Part shown: in pieces, positions 47,790 to 59,151 of the stretch
Position numbering within the stretch: position 1 is the stretch's first letter
Layout: the number at the start of each line of letters is the position of its first letter
Origin: Sclerodactyla briareus
Lineage: Eukaryota; Echinodermata; Holothuroidea; Dendrochirotida; Sclerodactylidae
Assembly (NCBI GenBank): GCA_026419785.1
Contig: JAODTK010000721.1
Location: forward strand, 62,001-126,000
Reading direction: 5' to 3'
Length of the DNA: 64,000 nucleotides
Position numbers and translations under genes: made by a program
Notes under the pieces: model-generated
What the model was told of the DNA's origin: nothing
The model's database searches: none
What the model saw: only the letters and a program-made list of their open reading frames with translations

Positions 47790-49140
47790 CCCCCCCCCCC
47801 CCTCCCTGTCGCTGGTCCAATCAGTGTTACATCATCAGTTTCCGCGGTATCTCGGCTGATAAAATATTGGATCGAGGCCGGAAAACCCCCCCCCCTCCAC
47901 CAGGGGAAAAAATCATGAGGTTAATGGCTTAGATGGCCATGTCATAATTACCCCCCCCCTCCGCCAATATAGGACAGTGGAGTCATCAGGTGGCATTAAA
48001 AACCGAGTTAGTGCAACACCATTGACACAGGTATCCGAGGCAGTGCATGCATAATTGAGATCGAGAACTCGAGTAGCGCAACTCGGGCAAAGAATGGGAT
48101 AAATAATTTAAGAGCAGAGTGGAGCAAAAGTGAAATGTTTACCAAAAATATCTACTGAGTGCCCACAAAAAATGGTGGTTTCTCCGTACAAAACTTCATG
48201 GAATTTAGGCAACTTTTAAAGATTTGCGTAATTTCATTCGGATAATATGACAAGCTCACCATTTCAATGTCCAGCGCCCCTACAAAAACTGGATGTGAAA
48301 AGATCAGGGAAGATTCGGAAGTGCCTTTTTTAACATCTAGGAGGCCTTATATCCGACATTTCTGTGTACACTACTTACCAACCGATGCTGTCTCTCCGCT
48401 CAGATATAAATCAACGACCATATGAAATACTCACTGGGGGTATAGGGCACGTGCTCCCTCTAAACCATGGGCCGATCCATGTGTGCCCCCCCCCCCCCCT
48501 CAAATGAGATGTGTGATTTTCGAGAGAAAAACCCTCTGTAGCCAGTATTCGACGACTAGTTTGATATAGACCTAGCTAATTTTGTTGTTTTTTATGACAA
48601 GAAAAGGCAGTAATTGTGCCAAATTTGCCTCAATGCACTTAAGAGTGTATAGAGTTCATGCTCCGCGCGTGGTACTAGTGGTGGAATCCGGCCGTTGCTA
48701 TCCCTCTCCCGAACTCTGCAAGCTCTGGGAAATTTTCGCCTCATCGGCCCCCTAGCTCATACATATCTGTTAGGTTTGCCTCTTGTCCGTTTCTTCCTCT
48801 CACAACCACGCGCAATTTTGAACTGCAATATATAGCCTGGCAATCAGGGATGCTTGATGTGAATTTTCAACAAGTTTTCTCAGGGAACTACTAATACTCG
48901 GAAGTTCCCTAGCTGTTCTCTATAGTATAACGTTTGTATCATGATTCGAGCCAACCGTGGTACGCTCGATAGTATTCCTGTGCCCCTGAAAAAGTCTGTC
49001 CACCCCCCCCAAGACGAAAAGTTTGGCGACTCTACTGCCCCCCCCCCCCCCTCGACCTCAGCGCTCCTACTGAAAAAATCCTACCTACGCCACCGAAGTC
49101 AAGTACCGAAAAAGGTACTCTGAGTGACCTATTTATCTCC
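47790..49140. repeat. Third copy of the 'GGCGTCACCAG' family (48470-48860) and poly-C-bordered repeats
   Basis: 48470-48860 shares GTGATTTTCGA, GGCAGTAATTGTGCCAAAT, CGCGCGTG, GTGGTGGAAT, GGAAATTTTCGCCTC and ACATATCTGT with 45990-46290. Poly-C runs lie at 47792, 47886, 47952, 48487, 49004 and 49041. No gene was recognised. Confidence 0.65.
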
Positions 49141-50520
49141 CGAAACTTTCTTAACGATTCGGGCCGCCAAGCAATGATTGGCGCCGTTTTGAACCGGGAA
49201 TATCATTCACACATTTAACAACGGGTGTGTACATTAATTTACATATTTTCACTTTGCCGATCAGATATCAATGGCTGAAATGGAAGGGGTTGGGTTCAAT
49301 CCTAGCTCCATTGTTTACGTAAATTGAAACTGCAGTCGGGTCTGGTATTTAGGTTGAAATCACTTGCTGCATTTCCTTTCATAAAAATATAAGGAGGCCG
49401 TAGATGCTGTGTTGCTATAGTTGTCTGCCTATATTCTGTAGGGTGACAACTCTTCAACTTGTTTTTCTTACTGAAATTGCCCATTCAGTTTTTTGCAATT
49501 AGGCCCGGCAAGTGTCATTTCCGCTTTCCTCATCAGGCGTATGTGTAACGCTACGCTCCCAACCAATGCTGGCGCTCCGCTCAAATGGTAACTTTGCAGA
49601 TACACACGTCCCACCCACTTTTCGAAACATATTTACGTAAATTCTGTTTCGTAAATTGGTGGACCGATGTGCCTCTGATCGTGCATCAGATACCTGTGAG
49701 GAAGAAACATCAGAGAGAATTGGTATTCAAAACGTCCTGCACAAGGAACGACACAGCAAAGCCGCCGAAATGCCCCTCATATATCTCTTTGCAATGAGGG
49801 GGGGGGGGGGCGGTTTGCGAAGGTGTTAACTGCTGCTGGAAATGAAACCAGATGCATGCTGATGTTTCCAGTTAGAAGATGGTTTCGTGTTCCTTATCAT
49901 GCATTGGTAGCGCAGTTCCCAGCTCAGCTGCCGCCGCTGCCGCCGATGCCGTTTGCCTCATTCCTGTCCGCTGAAAGAAATATGGCCGCATTATGTGCAT
50001 GCTCAATGATCTCCGCAGGACCTGATATGAATGCGTACGTTTTATGAAGGAGAAGAATGCACATGTCATACACTCACACCACCGTGTATTCAAACATGAG
50101 TCATGTCACATTCACTTTTTTTTAATGGTTCTTAAAATAACAATACAACATATTTGAAATAATATAAGAACGTTCTCACAACAGCTGATATACCTTTTCA
50201 CTGCTTATACGGCACTGTGATAATATCCAGTGACCATGAGTTGTTGTTTACTGTCAGCAATCTGTAATGGGCTGACGGGCAGAGGAATCAATGCTGTCAT
50301 CGTATTGCGTTGGCTTATAATTGGATGAATCTGTATGGGGAGGAGAAGTCAACCCTCGCATCTTAAGATCATACATTCCAGTAAGAGTGCCAAGATAATA
50401 ATTCAGTTTTCAGTGTAATCCACCACGAGGAGGCAACTACCTCGTTTTTAAACAGGTGTGCGATAGTGAGTATGAGCGTTCCTCTCAGGCCCCGCGGGGC
50501 CATTTCCGGCGATCTGGGAG
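49141..50520. other. Non-coding stretch
   Basis: No gene recognised. A GCCGCCGCTGCCGCCGATGC patch at 49930 gives short Ala-rich open frames only. Confidence 0.45.
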
Positions 50521-50529
50521 GTCTTGAAA

Positions 50530-50680
50530 CTCCGTGTGCGCTACGCGTACTCGTACTCATGGGCTCTGTACTCGTACTCGTACTCAGCTTTTGAAAAACA
50601 TGTGATCGTACTCCACTCGAACCGTACTATGGGTTGTAATCGTACTGTATCATCGAGATGTACTCGTACGCGGGTCACAA
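50530..50680 (+). repeat. Degenerate (TACTCG)n array, copy 1
   Basis: TACTCGTACTCATGGGCTCT, then GTACTCGTACTCGTACTCAG + CTTTTGAAAAACATGTGATC. The same order (array, CTTTGGAAAAATGTGTACTC, array, CGGGTCA) recurs at 53510-53730. Confidence 0.85.
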
Positions 50681-50710
50681 ATTCAAAGAACTTGCTGTTT
50701 AGCAAGTGAT

Positions 50711-50862
50711 CGGACAATTCCCACCGGACAAGTTCCAACCGGACAATCCCCCCCCCCCACGGAATGTTTTTTATGCTCAGAATTAGGGTTAGGGTCTAAA
50801 CTTAGGGTCACGTTGGGTGGGAATTGTCCGGGGTGGAAATTGTCCGGATGGGAGTTGTCCGG
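50711..50862. mobile_element. Short palindromic element of CGGACAATTCCCACC units
   Basis: Left: three CGGACAA(T/G)TCCCAAC-type units (50711-50749). Right: three reverse units, GGTGGGAATTGTCCGG-type (50815-50862). The centre holds ATTAGGGTTAGGGT. About 150 bp, no coding. Confidence 0.85.
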
Positions 50863-51224
50863 CAACCGTTTAGCATTACTCACTGTATTAGGTACAAATA
50901 TAGTAATAGTCGAGTACATGCTCGAATAATTTTGGTGGACTCGTACTACATCTGTCTCCATATGTGGTTAATTCAGCAGCGCACTGTCTTTGCATTGATG
51001 ACCAGCATTGGCTACCCCACCTTGCCCATCCTTCAGGAAAGTATCTGAATGTCGATGACATTGATACCAACTAAATGGCCGTCAGATGGGGACGTATTGA
51101 CATAAATCGCAGTCCTTCGGAGCAGAACATGGCTGCTTTCAACCTTGACCTCGGCATCGTCTGAGCACTAGTGGGAAATAGGAGCATAGTTTTATTGCTG
51201 GTGCTAATCCACAATCAGCATGGG

Positions 51225-53421
51225 CAGGGGCGGCGATCCTGGTGGGGGGGGGGGGGGTGGGTGGGGGGGGGGGGGGGGGGAATTGGGGATGTATCCCCCC
51301 ACCTAAAAGTGTGAGGGGATATGCCATACCATATCCCCCCCCCCATGATTTGAGCCAAGACATCAGGAATTGTGGGGTAATTTCATTGATTTGTATCGAC
51401 TACATTCCACAATGGGAAAGCAATAGCGGACTCAGCTACTAATATCAAACTACGGGCGCAAAATATGGACGGCGCATCAAAACAGGTCCGGAGCCTACAA
51501 GTGGGTGCCAGCTACCAATAAAAGAGAGTCACACTGCCCAATACAACCTATGCGGGCCCACATAACAAATATCGCAACAGCAAAGCAGGCGAAGCCGCAC
51601 CACTGATTCGAGATGCCCTGGACGCGACACAGGTATTGGGGATTCTTTATACGCAGTCCGGAAAATTCAAGCATCGTACCATGGCATCAATTCGGACCAA
51701 CCCGAGGCCGAGGTCCCATCCTTTTTGAAACCCATCTGCCCGACAGGATGGCGAACCAGGAAGTCGGCGTACACTCGCTCTTGAAAGAACTACAATCCAC
51801 ACTCAGTGCTTACGATGACGCAGCTAGAGGTTCGGAACCACCACAGACAGCTCGAGTAAGTGGCCTGTAACCACCTTAAGAGGAGCAAAATGTTCCGCGG
51901 ACTCAAATGCCCGCTGCCTCTCCTTGGGGCGATGGAAGGCCTTAACAGGTGTCTTCAAGGTACGGAACAAACAGTAGACGGCATGCTCAAAGCGTAGACA
52001 TGACTAGACGGAGAACTGGGTGCAATTGCGCGACGTAACCTGAGTTTCAGAAAGATGTCCGTGGAAGCCGAGGACATATGGTGGAGCATGTAGATGCTAT
52101 TGAGGCTTTCCCACAAACCCTTCGCAAAAGGAAATCCCCGCACGTATCGGGGGGGGAGGATTCAGTGGCACCACCCCAATCAGAAGCGTTGAAGACCTCT
52201 TACCGTGTGCAGTACTTCTTGTCCTAGATGTTGCATCTCAACTTGGCGTCTTACTACGTCGGCGGACCTGCGAGGAGTATGGCAGAGGCCGTCACATGCT
52301 GGTGACGGAGAGGGTGACAAGTCAGTGATCCAGAAAAACCCGGAGCTATCGGAGGACGTGGAAAACGGAACTCCGTTTTTCCGACGTCGCTCCCTGAATA
52401 ATGAGGAACATCCGACTATGAAAGTTGAAGACATCAGGAAAATCTGGGGTTGCACTGAACCACCAGGTACAGAAGTTGTTCCCTGCGGTAGAGCAGCTCC
52501 TGCGGCTCGTGCTTATTTCTCCGGCGAGCTCCTGTTCAGCTGAAAGATCTTTCAGTGCACTCAGGCGTATCAAAACCTGGTTAAGGAAATTCAACTGGAC
52601 AGGCACGCTTGAACAACCTGAAGGTATGCTCAGTACATTCCCAAATCTTGATGGGAATAACCCCCAAATCATTGCCCAGAAGTTCATTGAAATTGCACGA
52701 GCGAAGGAAGGTGTTTGGGTGGGCTTCTCGTAAACAATCCACTAACCTCAGCTAGTGCTAACAGAGACATTGTTCACCAGACATAAATCGGAACTAAGTT
52801 AGTCTGAGGATTGGGTAGCGGATTGAAAGCTGGAATAATTTACATCGTACATGTGACTTGGATTGTCGGTGTGGGGGTCGGGTGAGCGGGAGGGGGGGGG
52901 GGGGGGGGCTGAGTCACGCTGTGCCCTTGCTCGGTTGTTGTGTGCTTGATACTGAAAGACTGGCAAACTTAGTAAGAGGAGGAGGGAGAACGTTCCGTAA
53001 AACCCTATAAAACAACATAACGCACCATATAATAATTAAACAAGCATTTTTATGGTGAATACTAAGAAGACTGTAATACCCTCAATTCATACTTGCATAG
53101 GCCGGTAATAGCATACGTGAGGCTGTTATCTCCATGGGAGAAATATAAGGAGCCCTCGAAAATTCGAAAGTAGCGCATGCCCGAAAAAAAAAAAAAACTT
53201 AAGAAAAACTTAATTGAATGTTGAATATGAGTTATTTATATGATTATCTATATTTTAGAGCTGGGTATATGCCTCCGAAACACGAGAAGTGCGTTTCCGG
53301 CACTAGAGGTTGTAAATTCCAGAAAAATTCTTATCGCTCCGCGCCAACCATGGTGGCGCTCCGCTTGGATAGTCTCACAAAACATATCACCCCTACTTGA
53401 TGATACGGATCGCCGCCCCTG
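51225..53421 (+). mobile_element. hAT DNA transposon with TIRs and 8-bp target duplication
   Basis: The left end CAGGGGCGGCGATCC (51225) is exactly matched, inverted, by GGATCGCCGCCCCTG ending at 53421. Flanks are AGCATGGG (51217-51224) and AGCATGGT (53422-53429), a 7/8 target duplication, as hAT elements make. At 2.2 kb it is shorter than a typical autonomous copy. It holds a decayed transposase in several frames. A long G-rich run follows the left end. It sits between the two TACTCG arrays. Confidence 0.9.
52425..52733 (+). pseudogene. hAT transposase, C-terminal dimerisation region
   Basis: LLRLVLISPASSCSAERSFS then ALRRIKTWLRK is the hAT-family C-terminal signature (LL..L...PASSCS.ERSFS.L+RIKT.LR). 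The run is open for 102 codons. Upstream, weaker pieces down to about 51600 (LSFRKMSVEAEDIW, YRVQYF) fit the rest of a hAT transposase, but with several frame changes. Confidence 0.85.
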
Positions 53422-53509
53422 AGCATGGTTGCAGGTTTTCTTTGTGAGCCATTGACCCTAACCATAGCTCAGATATTATTATAATCATATTGAAGGCCGA
53501 CGAACTTGT

Positions 53510-53730
53510 ACTCGGTAGTGTTTGTGGGCCTACTTGTAGCCTACTCTTACGTGTGTGTTTGTACTCGTACCCGTTCTCGTACCATTCCGGTCTGCACTCG
53601 TACTCGTACTCGCTTTGGAAAAATGTGTACTCGTACTCATACTCGTCCTCATGGTTTTGTACCTTATCCGATACTCATATGATTTACCGTACCCGTACTC
53701 GGGTCAATGTACTCAGTACTCACCGTCACA
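53510..53730 (+). repeat. Degenerate (TACTCG)n array, copy 2
   Basis: CACTCGTACTCGTACTCGCT + TTGGAAAAATGTGTACTCGT, then CATACTCG.., later CCCGTACTCGGGTCAATGTA. Same layout and direction as 50530-50680. Confidence 0.85.
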
Positions 53731-53823
53731 ACAAGTCTGGCCTGAAGTAGTCATTCGATGTATTGAAATGGTTTTTTTTATATGGTTTGAAATCAGAGGA
53801 TCCGAGTCAATAAAATTGAAATG

Positions 53824-53895
53824 ATATTATTGTTATTATTATTGTTATTATTCATAATATTATCATCAATATTATTATATCATCACTAATAACAC
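53824..53895 (+). repeat. (ATT)n microsatellite
   Basis: TATTATTGTTATTATTATTG-type trinucleotide repeat with interruptions. Confidence 0.95.
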
Positions 53896-56557
53896 AGAAT
53901 GCCAATGTTAATTAATTTGCTGGGGGTGCGACAGTGCGAGCACAGAAGCGCGAAGCCCCTAATGTCGTGGGTCCAGGGCCCCCTTAGGGCCCTGTAAGCT
54001 CAGCGTTTCCAGACCTCACCATCGCATCTGAGCGTTATTTGGTGCCTTTCATTCGAAATTCAATGGCCAGCCACAAAAATTCGAGAATATCTGAGATTGG
54101 GCACAAAAAACAAAACTGACTTGCCTTAGGCTAGCAGCATGGCCATCGGTTTAGTAACATTTGTTGACCCTTAATATAATATTTGAGATTTTCTGGGATA
54201 ATTACGCAAAACACTTACATGTGCGTGTTTCATTAATAAATTGCGTTTGAAAAATTGCAAAAAACGTATTAATTTTTATAGGCCTGTCTTGGGAGGCCCA
54301 GAAAAATTTTGTGTACATATGCATGCTTCTTAATTCAGTTGCTGAAGAAAGAAAATATCGTAATGCACCGCGAGTCTTTGATATTCATGAACGAAACGGT
54401 ACTGGGTAGCCTGACCTAAGCTAGCTCTTACTCACGAAGAAAATAGAGAGAAAATACACAATATATATATAGATATATATATTATATATATATATATATA
54501 TATTAATTATAGATAATATATTATAGTCTATATATATATATATATAGTAGGCCTATGATAAGTATTCTATTTAGACGGTTTTTCACCTTGATCATTAATC
54601 GAGTCGTTTCTGAGGAATCGAAGCGTGAATGGCTCTTCAAAGCTGACGTATTCGCCTTTGCAAGTCTTTGCTGGCATGCCTTGTCAACATCAGCCCAACC
54701 CTTGGTGGCTACACTTGATGGTGGCGATTGCACACGGTGCACAGAAAACTGTGCTCATCGCCTTAACCTCAGTATGAATGGGTATTTTTGCTTCCACTCT
54801 GGTTGTGATGAAAACTTAAGCTATATGTTGCTGCTCCAGAGTTATCGGCGTTTAGAGGGTTTTTGCGTGTTTGTGATGGATCCATGTTCTTGGAATCTTG
54901 GTCACACCGTTACATTAGTGTAGCTTACTATACTAGGTAGCCAAACGACCCATTAGCACGCAACGTGGCCTGATTTGCCATATATTATCTCTATCGTTTG
55001 AAGAAACCAGCCGAAGAGAACACTGGAATTTGACAACACAACAGAAAACGAGGAACATATATCCCACACTTATCGTCAGGCAAGTGTGAAAATTACACTG
55101 TCAGGATAGTCTACTCACCATGTTTACTTTTGTTCATCCTTTGTCAAAACTTCAACCAACGAATAGTCGAGACTCGAGCTTACGTCAGTACCGGTGATAA
55201 GCGGCGCGAGGGGCTTGCCGGGACAGCCATATAAATTTAGTCCACTATCGCACCGTACCGCCGTCGGAGTTGGCATACACGTGGGCGGTCGTTTATTCAT
55301 CTTCCGGTTTGGACTACGACACGTCTTTCGTCGGTCGCCTACATTCTTATACTCTGAGGTTAAAGGTCTTCGCAGAAGCTCATTTTTCATGGATATTCAG
55401 TTGCATATTGCATTCGATTGAACTTGGTAATATTTTCATTGCTTTTGCCTCAGTGCGATACTTAGAGGGGAAATTGCACCATTTTTTGTTTTTTTTTGCC
55501 GTCAAAAAATAGTTAGGCGTGAGATCACGTAGGTATCGCGTGTTAGCGTGATTGCGGTTCTGATGCGTGTGTCTCACGCCTGAGGCGTGTGACTTTGGAG
55601 TGTCTGCCTAAAATGTTGAGAGCGTGTCGGGGACTTCGGTATGTCTCAGACCCTATCTGGACAGGACTAAAATTCAGGAATGGTGGTTTGACCAAATTTG
55701 AAAGTGATCTCTGCAGGGTCCCCGTTCATACGTCGACTCGTCGCTATTTCATTTATTGCACACAGCACTGAATCACAGATGGATAGTAAGTATGAGTCTC
55801 TATTTAGGCTCCGTACTGCGGTAGCCTTGATTCAGAAACTAGCATGGTCCTAAAATGTTTCTTGATTGATTCGGTGGCAGGGTCACTTCGATGTTTATCG
55901 TGGAACTGGTGCAAATGTAACTTCAGTAGTTAGGGCGGGGCCTACAGTGTAATGGTGCCGGCTGTGAGACATTAAGGTATTCGTCAATTTTTCTGAGATT
56001 CCAAATCGCAAAATACAGAAGAAACGCACTCAAATAGTCAATTAGGGTGTGTACAGCATTATAGATGATCGACTTTCCCAATGATGAATTCAAGGTGGAT
56101 TTCAAGATTCCCAGGCCGTCCCGTCGCTGACATCCTATCCATAACCCTGGCTAGAAAGCGGACACACTACGCAGTACTAACTAATGTATGCATCCATATG
56201 CACTTACATACTAACAGCGTCATGAAACTTGAAACAACAATTGCTACGAGGAAGGTACACTGTCCAAAAGCGAGTCTCAATCCTCATTCGGCCATTTGTG
56301 TAAGTACTCACTAGTCATCGACCCACTTCGCTGGATAATAATTTCTCCTTGCATTGGTTTCCGCGAACACTGTTCTATTAGCGTGTTGCTAAGGTCGTTC
56401 GTCGATGAAAACAGTGTCCCTTTTTGTACCCAGGTTTCCGGGAGTACCCAGGTATACTATACGCAACGCGAACAACTCATTTCAATTCATACTCATAGGG
56501 CACTTTGTGTTTATCATCAATGGACAAGCCAGGGAATCACGTTATTTCACTCATTTG
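53896..56557. other. Non-coding stretch with a TA microsatellite
   Basis: (TA)n at 54458-54546. An open frame at 54555-54923 (plus, 122 codons) has Cys-rich CTRCTENCAH but no recognised family. 55194-55421 is open on both strands. No gene is claimed. Confidence 0.45.
54458..54546. repeat. (TA)n microsatellite
   Basis: Repeated ATATAT with short interruptions. Confidence 0.97.
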
Positions 56558-56852
56558 TGGTGTATCACTACCAAATCCTGATATTTGGTTCTTGTATTTA
56601 TTTACATAAAATTGCAGAAATTCTAATTGAAATTTGATTCTTCCCAACTCAGGAATCATAAAACAATTATTTTGGTTTTTGGCTCAATTTGGATTATCAT
56701 GGTAGGCCTAGGCCTAGGCTGTGGTTTCGAAGATTGGAAACAGCTTGACTTATTAGAAAATCTCAATCAGAATTTCTGTAATTTTAATGTGAGTGAATAC
56801 ATGATGTACCAAGAACAAAATCAAAAATATCAGGATTGGTGCGCTACACCCC
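56558..56852. mobile_element. MITE family 'GGTGTATCAC', copy 2
   Basis: The ends GGTGTATCACTACCAAATCC + TGATATTTGG and, reversed, GGTGTAGCGCACCAATCCTG + ATATTT pair. The inner pair GCAGAAATTCTAATTGAAAT / CAATCAGAATTTCTGTAATT also pairs. Both inner and outer pairs are shared with 37911-38114. Confidence 0.8.
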
Positions 56853-57550
56853 AATAGCATTGCATATACTGTAGTCATCTGTTGAAGCTTTCATGAAGAG
56901 TATCATAATAATATAAGAAACCAAAATTTGGTCCAAGATTGTTAAAGGTGCATCGATTCATCAGTCCAACCTTTTTCAGCACAACTTTTTTTCAGCAAGC
57001 CCCTTGACTTTACTGTGTACACAATCCCCAGGGCTTTTATTATGAACAGAACAGGTGTTCAGTTGATACTTTGATTGACACAGCTCTAGCCGACAACTCA
57101 TAGCAACTGTCAGCACAGGTGTGATTGAGACGTACTGTAGCCTACACAATCACATGTGTATTCATTGGCTGTACAGTGGTACACTTGAGATTTATTCATG
57201 TGGATTTGCTAGTTTTTCTGATGCAACTGCCAAATGGTACTTTTGGAATGATTTTTGGTACAGTCTATCTTACAGAACTCGGGGTTTCTTTTAACCCGGA
57301 TTTCCAGGTCCCTGACTGTGACGCGGTCTGATTCTTGTGCACCTGGGACGCACATGTTTGAACATGACGCACCAAATCGTCTCCTTAAAATCATTGAGCC
57401 ATAACCCTCTTCCCAAAGCATGCAATCATGCCCACCCAATTTGTTTTGCATACATGTCTGTTGAAAACAGATTACGATCCTATCAAAGCAGACTCATAGC
57501 TATTGCCAATATTATTAATAATTAACAATATTATTTATATTTTTTACCAG

Positions 57551-57636
57551 AAAATGCCGAAGAGAAACAAGAAGCTTGGGAGGAGAGTAGACTCCCCAAT
57601 TCCTGAGAAGAACACAGCACAAAGAGGTCAGTCAAG
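57551..57636 (+). CDS. CENPQ: First coding exon of a CENP-Q-like gene
   Basis: After ttttttaccag, AAAATGCCG opens MPKRNKKLGRRVDSPIPEKN then TAQRGQS, a basic start like that of vertebrate CENP-Q. The strong donor gtaagt is at 57637 (phase 2). A weaker one, gtcagt at 57628, would give phase 1, which is what the next exon needs. Either the weaker donor is used, or one base is wrong, or a small exon lies between. The ATG is at 57554. Confidence 0.5.
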
Positions 57637-57695
57637 GTAAGTAGCTCTTGCAATAAACATAACATCTCCATTTGGTGGTCTTTCTGTTGTGTCAC

Positions 57696-57870
57696 CTGAA
57701 CAGAGTTAGGAAGAGACTCAAGGATCACTTTTTAGCGGTGTGTATGTTGTCACACTTGCCTGTTACATGTAGCAGGATTTCTCGCCTGAACAGGGTTTAA
57801 GGAGAGACTCAGCAATCACTTCATGTCTGTGTATGTGGTTTGCCACTTGTCGTTAGGCAGGATTTCTTTG
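57696..57870 (+). repeat. Tandem duplication of about 88 bp
   Basis: CCTGAACAGAGTTAGGAAGA and CCTGAACAGGGTTTAAGGAG start two units that both run on through GACTCA.GGATCACTT, TGTGTATGT..., and GCAGGATTTCT. It lies in the first CENP-Q intron. Confidence 0.75.
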
Positions 57871-59022
57871 AGACCAATTTTTTGTTGGAAATTTCAAGTG
57901 TATCACTTGGGGTGCACACAATTGATTAGATTGTTGTGCCCCAAGAGTCATTGATCAAGTTTTTTGTATTTTTTAGGTATTTTATTGTTTGAGCAAGATT
58001 CCTAGGTACAGTCAATTAGGTCGATGGACTTGGTGGATTTTTAGCATAGGCATATGTCTGCTTAGTCTGTCCCATTTGCCTAATTTGTAATATGCACCAT
58101 TTTGTCAAATTCTTGACAAACTTGATGGATATGATCTATAGTACCTTTAGCCCCAGAAGTTTAGAATAAAATGGGGTCAGTTGGGTTATCTTTTGTCATT
58201 GTTGTCAAAATTGTCCCAGCTGCCCACAGAATTAGTGTTACTGGTGATTTTAAATGCAAGTTGGGGTCAGTGGAGTCGACAAGCACAGGTGAGAAGCTTA
58301 CATGAAATGAAAACCCAACAATTTGCCTTTTGATGAACTGACAAATGTCAAATGATTAAAGGGCTGTCCACTCTCTCTACAGGTATTGTCCAATTTTGCA
58401 CCTGGAAAAGTCATGGAATGAATATCCAAGCCTGTATAAGTTTTGAAATTCAGTGAGAAGCCATTGAGTCATGGAAAAGTCATGGAAATTTTCACGGAGA
58501 GTGATGTTGTCACATTCTCAAGGTGTTTGCTGTGTGGGCTGATCTCATAGAGAAGGTCATGGAAATCCTTTATTTTGGTCATGAAGTAATGGAAAAGTCA
58601 TGGAAATTGGAAATGTCAAAACCGCAGGAACCCTGTGATAAAACAGAATAACACAAGGGTAAAAACAACGTAATTATTAATAAAGAGCGGTTGACCTTTA
58701 ACAAAAAAAAGCGGACCATGATGTTCTCAAGATGTTGGGAAACAAATTGTTATTAATTGCTATTGATTCAGATCCCATATAGTTCATTGATCACCAGGTT
58801 TTGAAAGTACATGTACAGTACTGTATGCTTCACATCCAACTTTGTACGACAGAGGATCCTCCAATCCCCATGTACTGTCACAACTTCACAAGTGGTTTAT
58901 CTTCCACATCTTATAATTTTTCATTAAAAATACCCAAATGTCAAATAAGACTCCCAATTAGTGTGCTCATGTTATCACACATATATACCCCCAATAAATA
59001 TACTGTTCTCATTCCTCATCAG

Positions 59023-59151
59023 GGCTCCACAAGCTGGAATCGCAGTCACGGCAACTGCTTCGTAAAGTGACAGATAACGAAACGGCCAAGTGGAAGCCAA
59101 TGTCGAAATCACGGTTGAGTTAGTGATTGGCCTGATCGAGAAGCATAAACA
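59023..59151 (+). CDS. CENPQ: CENP-Q-like exon with WKPMSKST motif
   Basis: After cctcatcag the exon reads LHKLESQSRQLLRKVTDNET, AKWKPMSKS, then, after a one-base slip near 59110, TVELVIGLIEKHK(Q), ending at gtatgt. Vertebrate CENP-Q has TWQPLSKSTRDHLQTMMESV at the matching place, ahead of the coiled coil that pairs with CENP-U in the inner kinetochore. The match is one motif of about 25 residues, so the call is likely but not certain. Later exons were not found in the window. Confidence 0.5.

Noticed and set aside
54555-54923. 122-codon ORF with Cys pairs
   Set aside because: No start context, splice partner or family match; next to a TA microsatellite.
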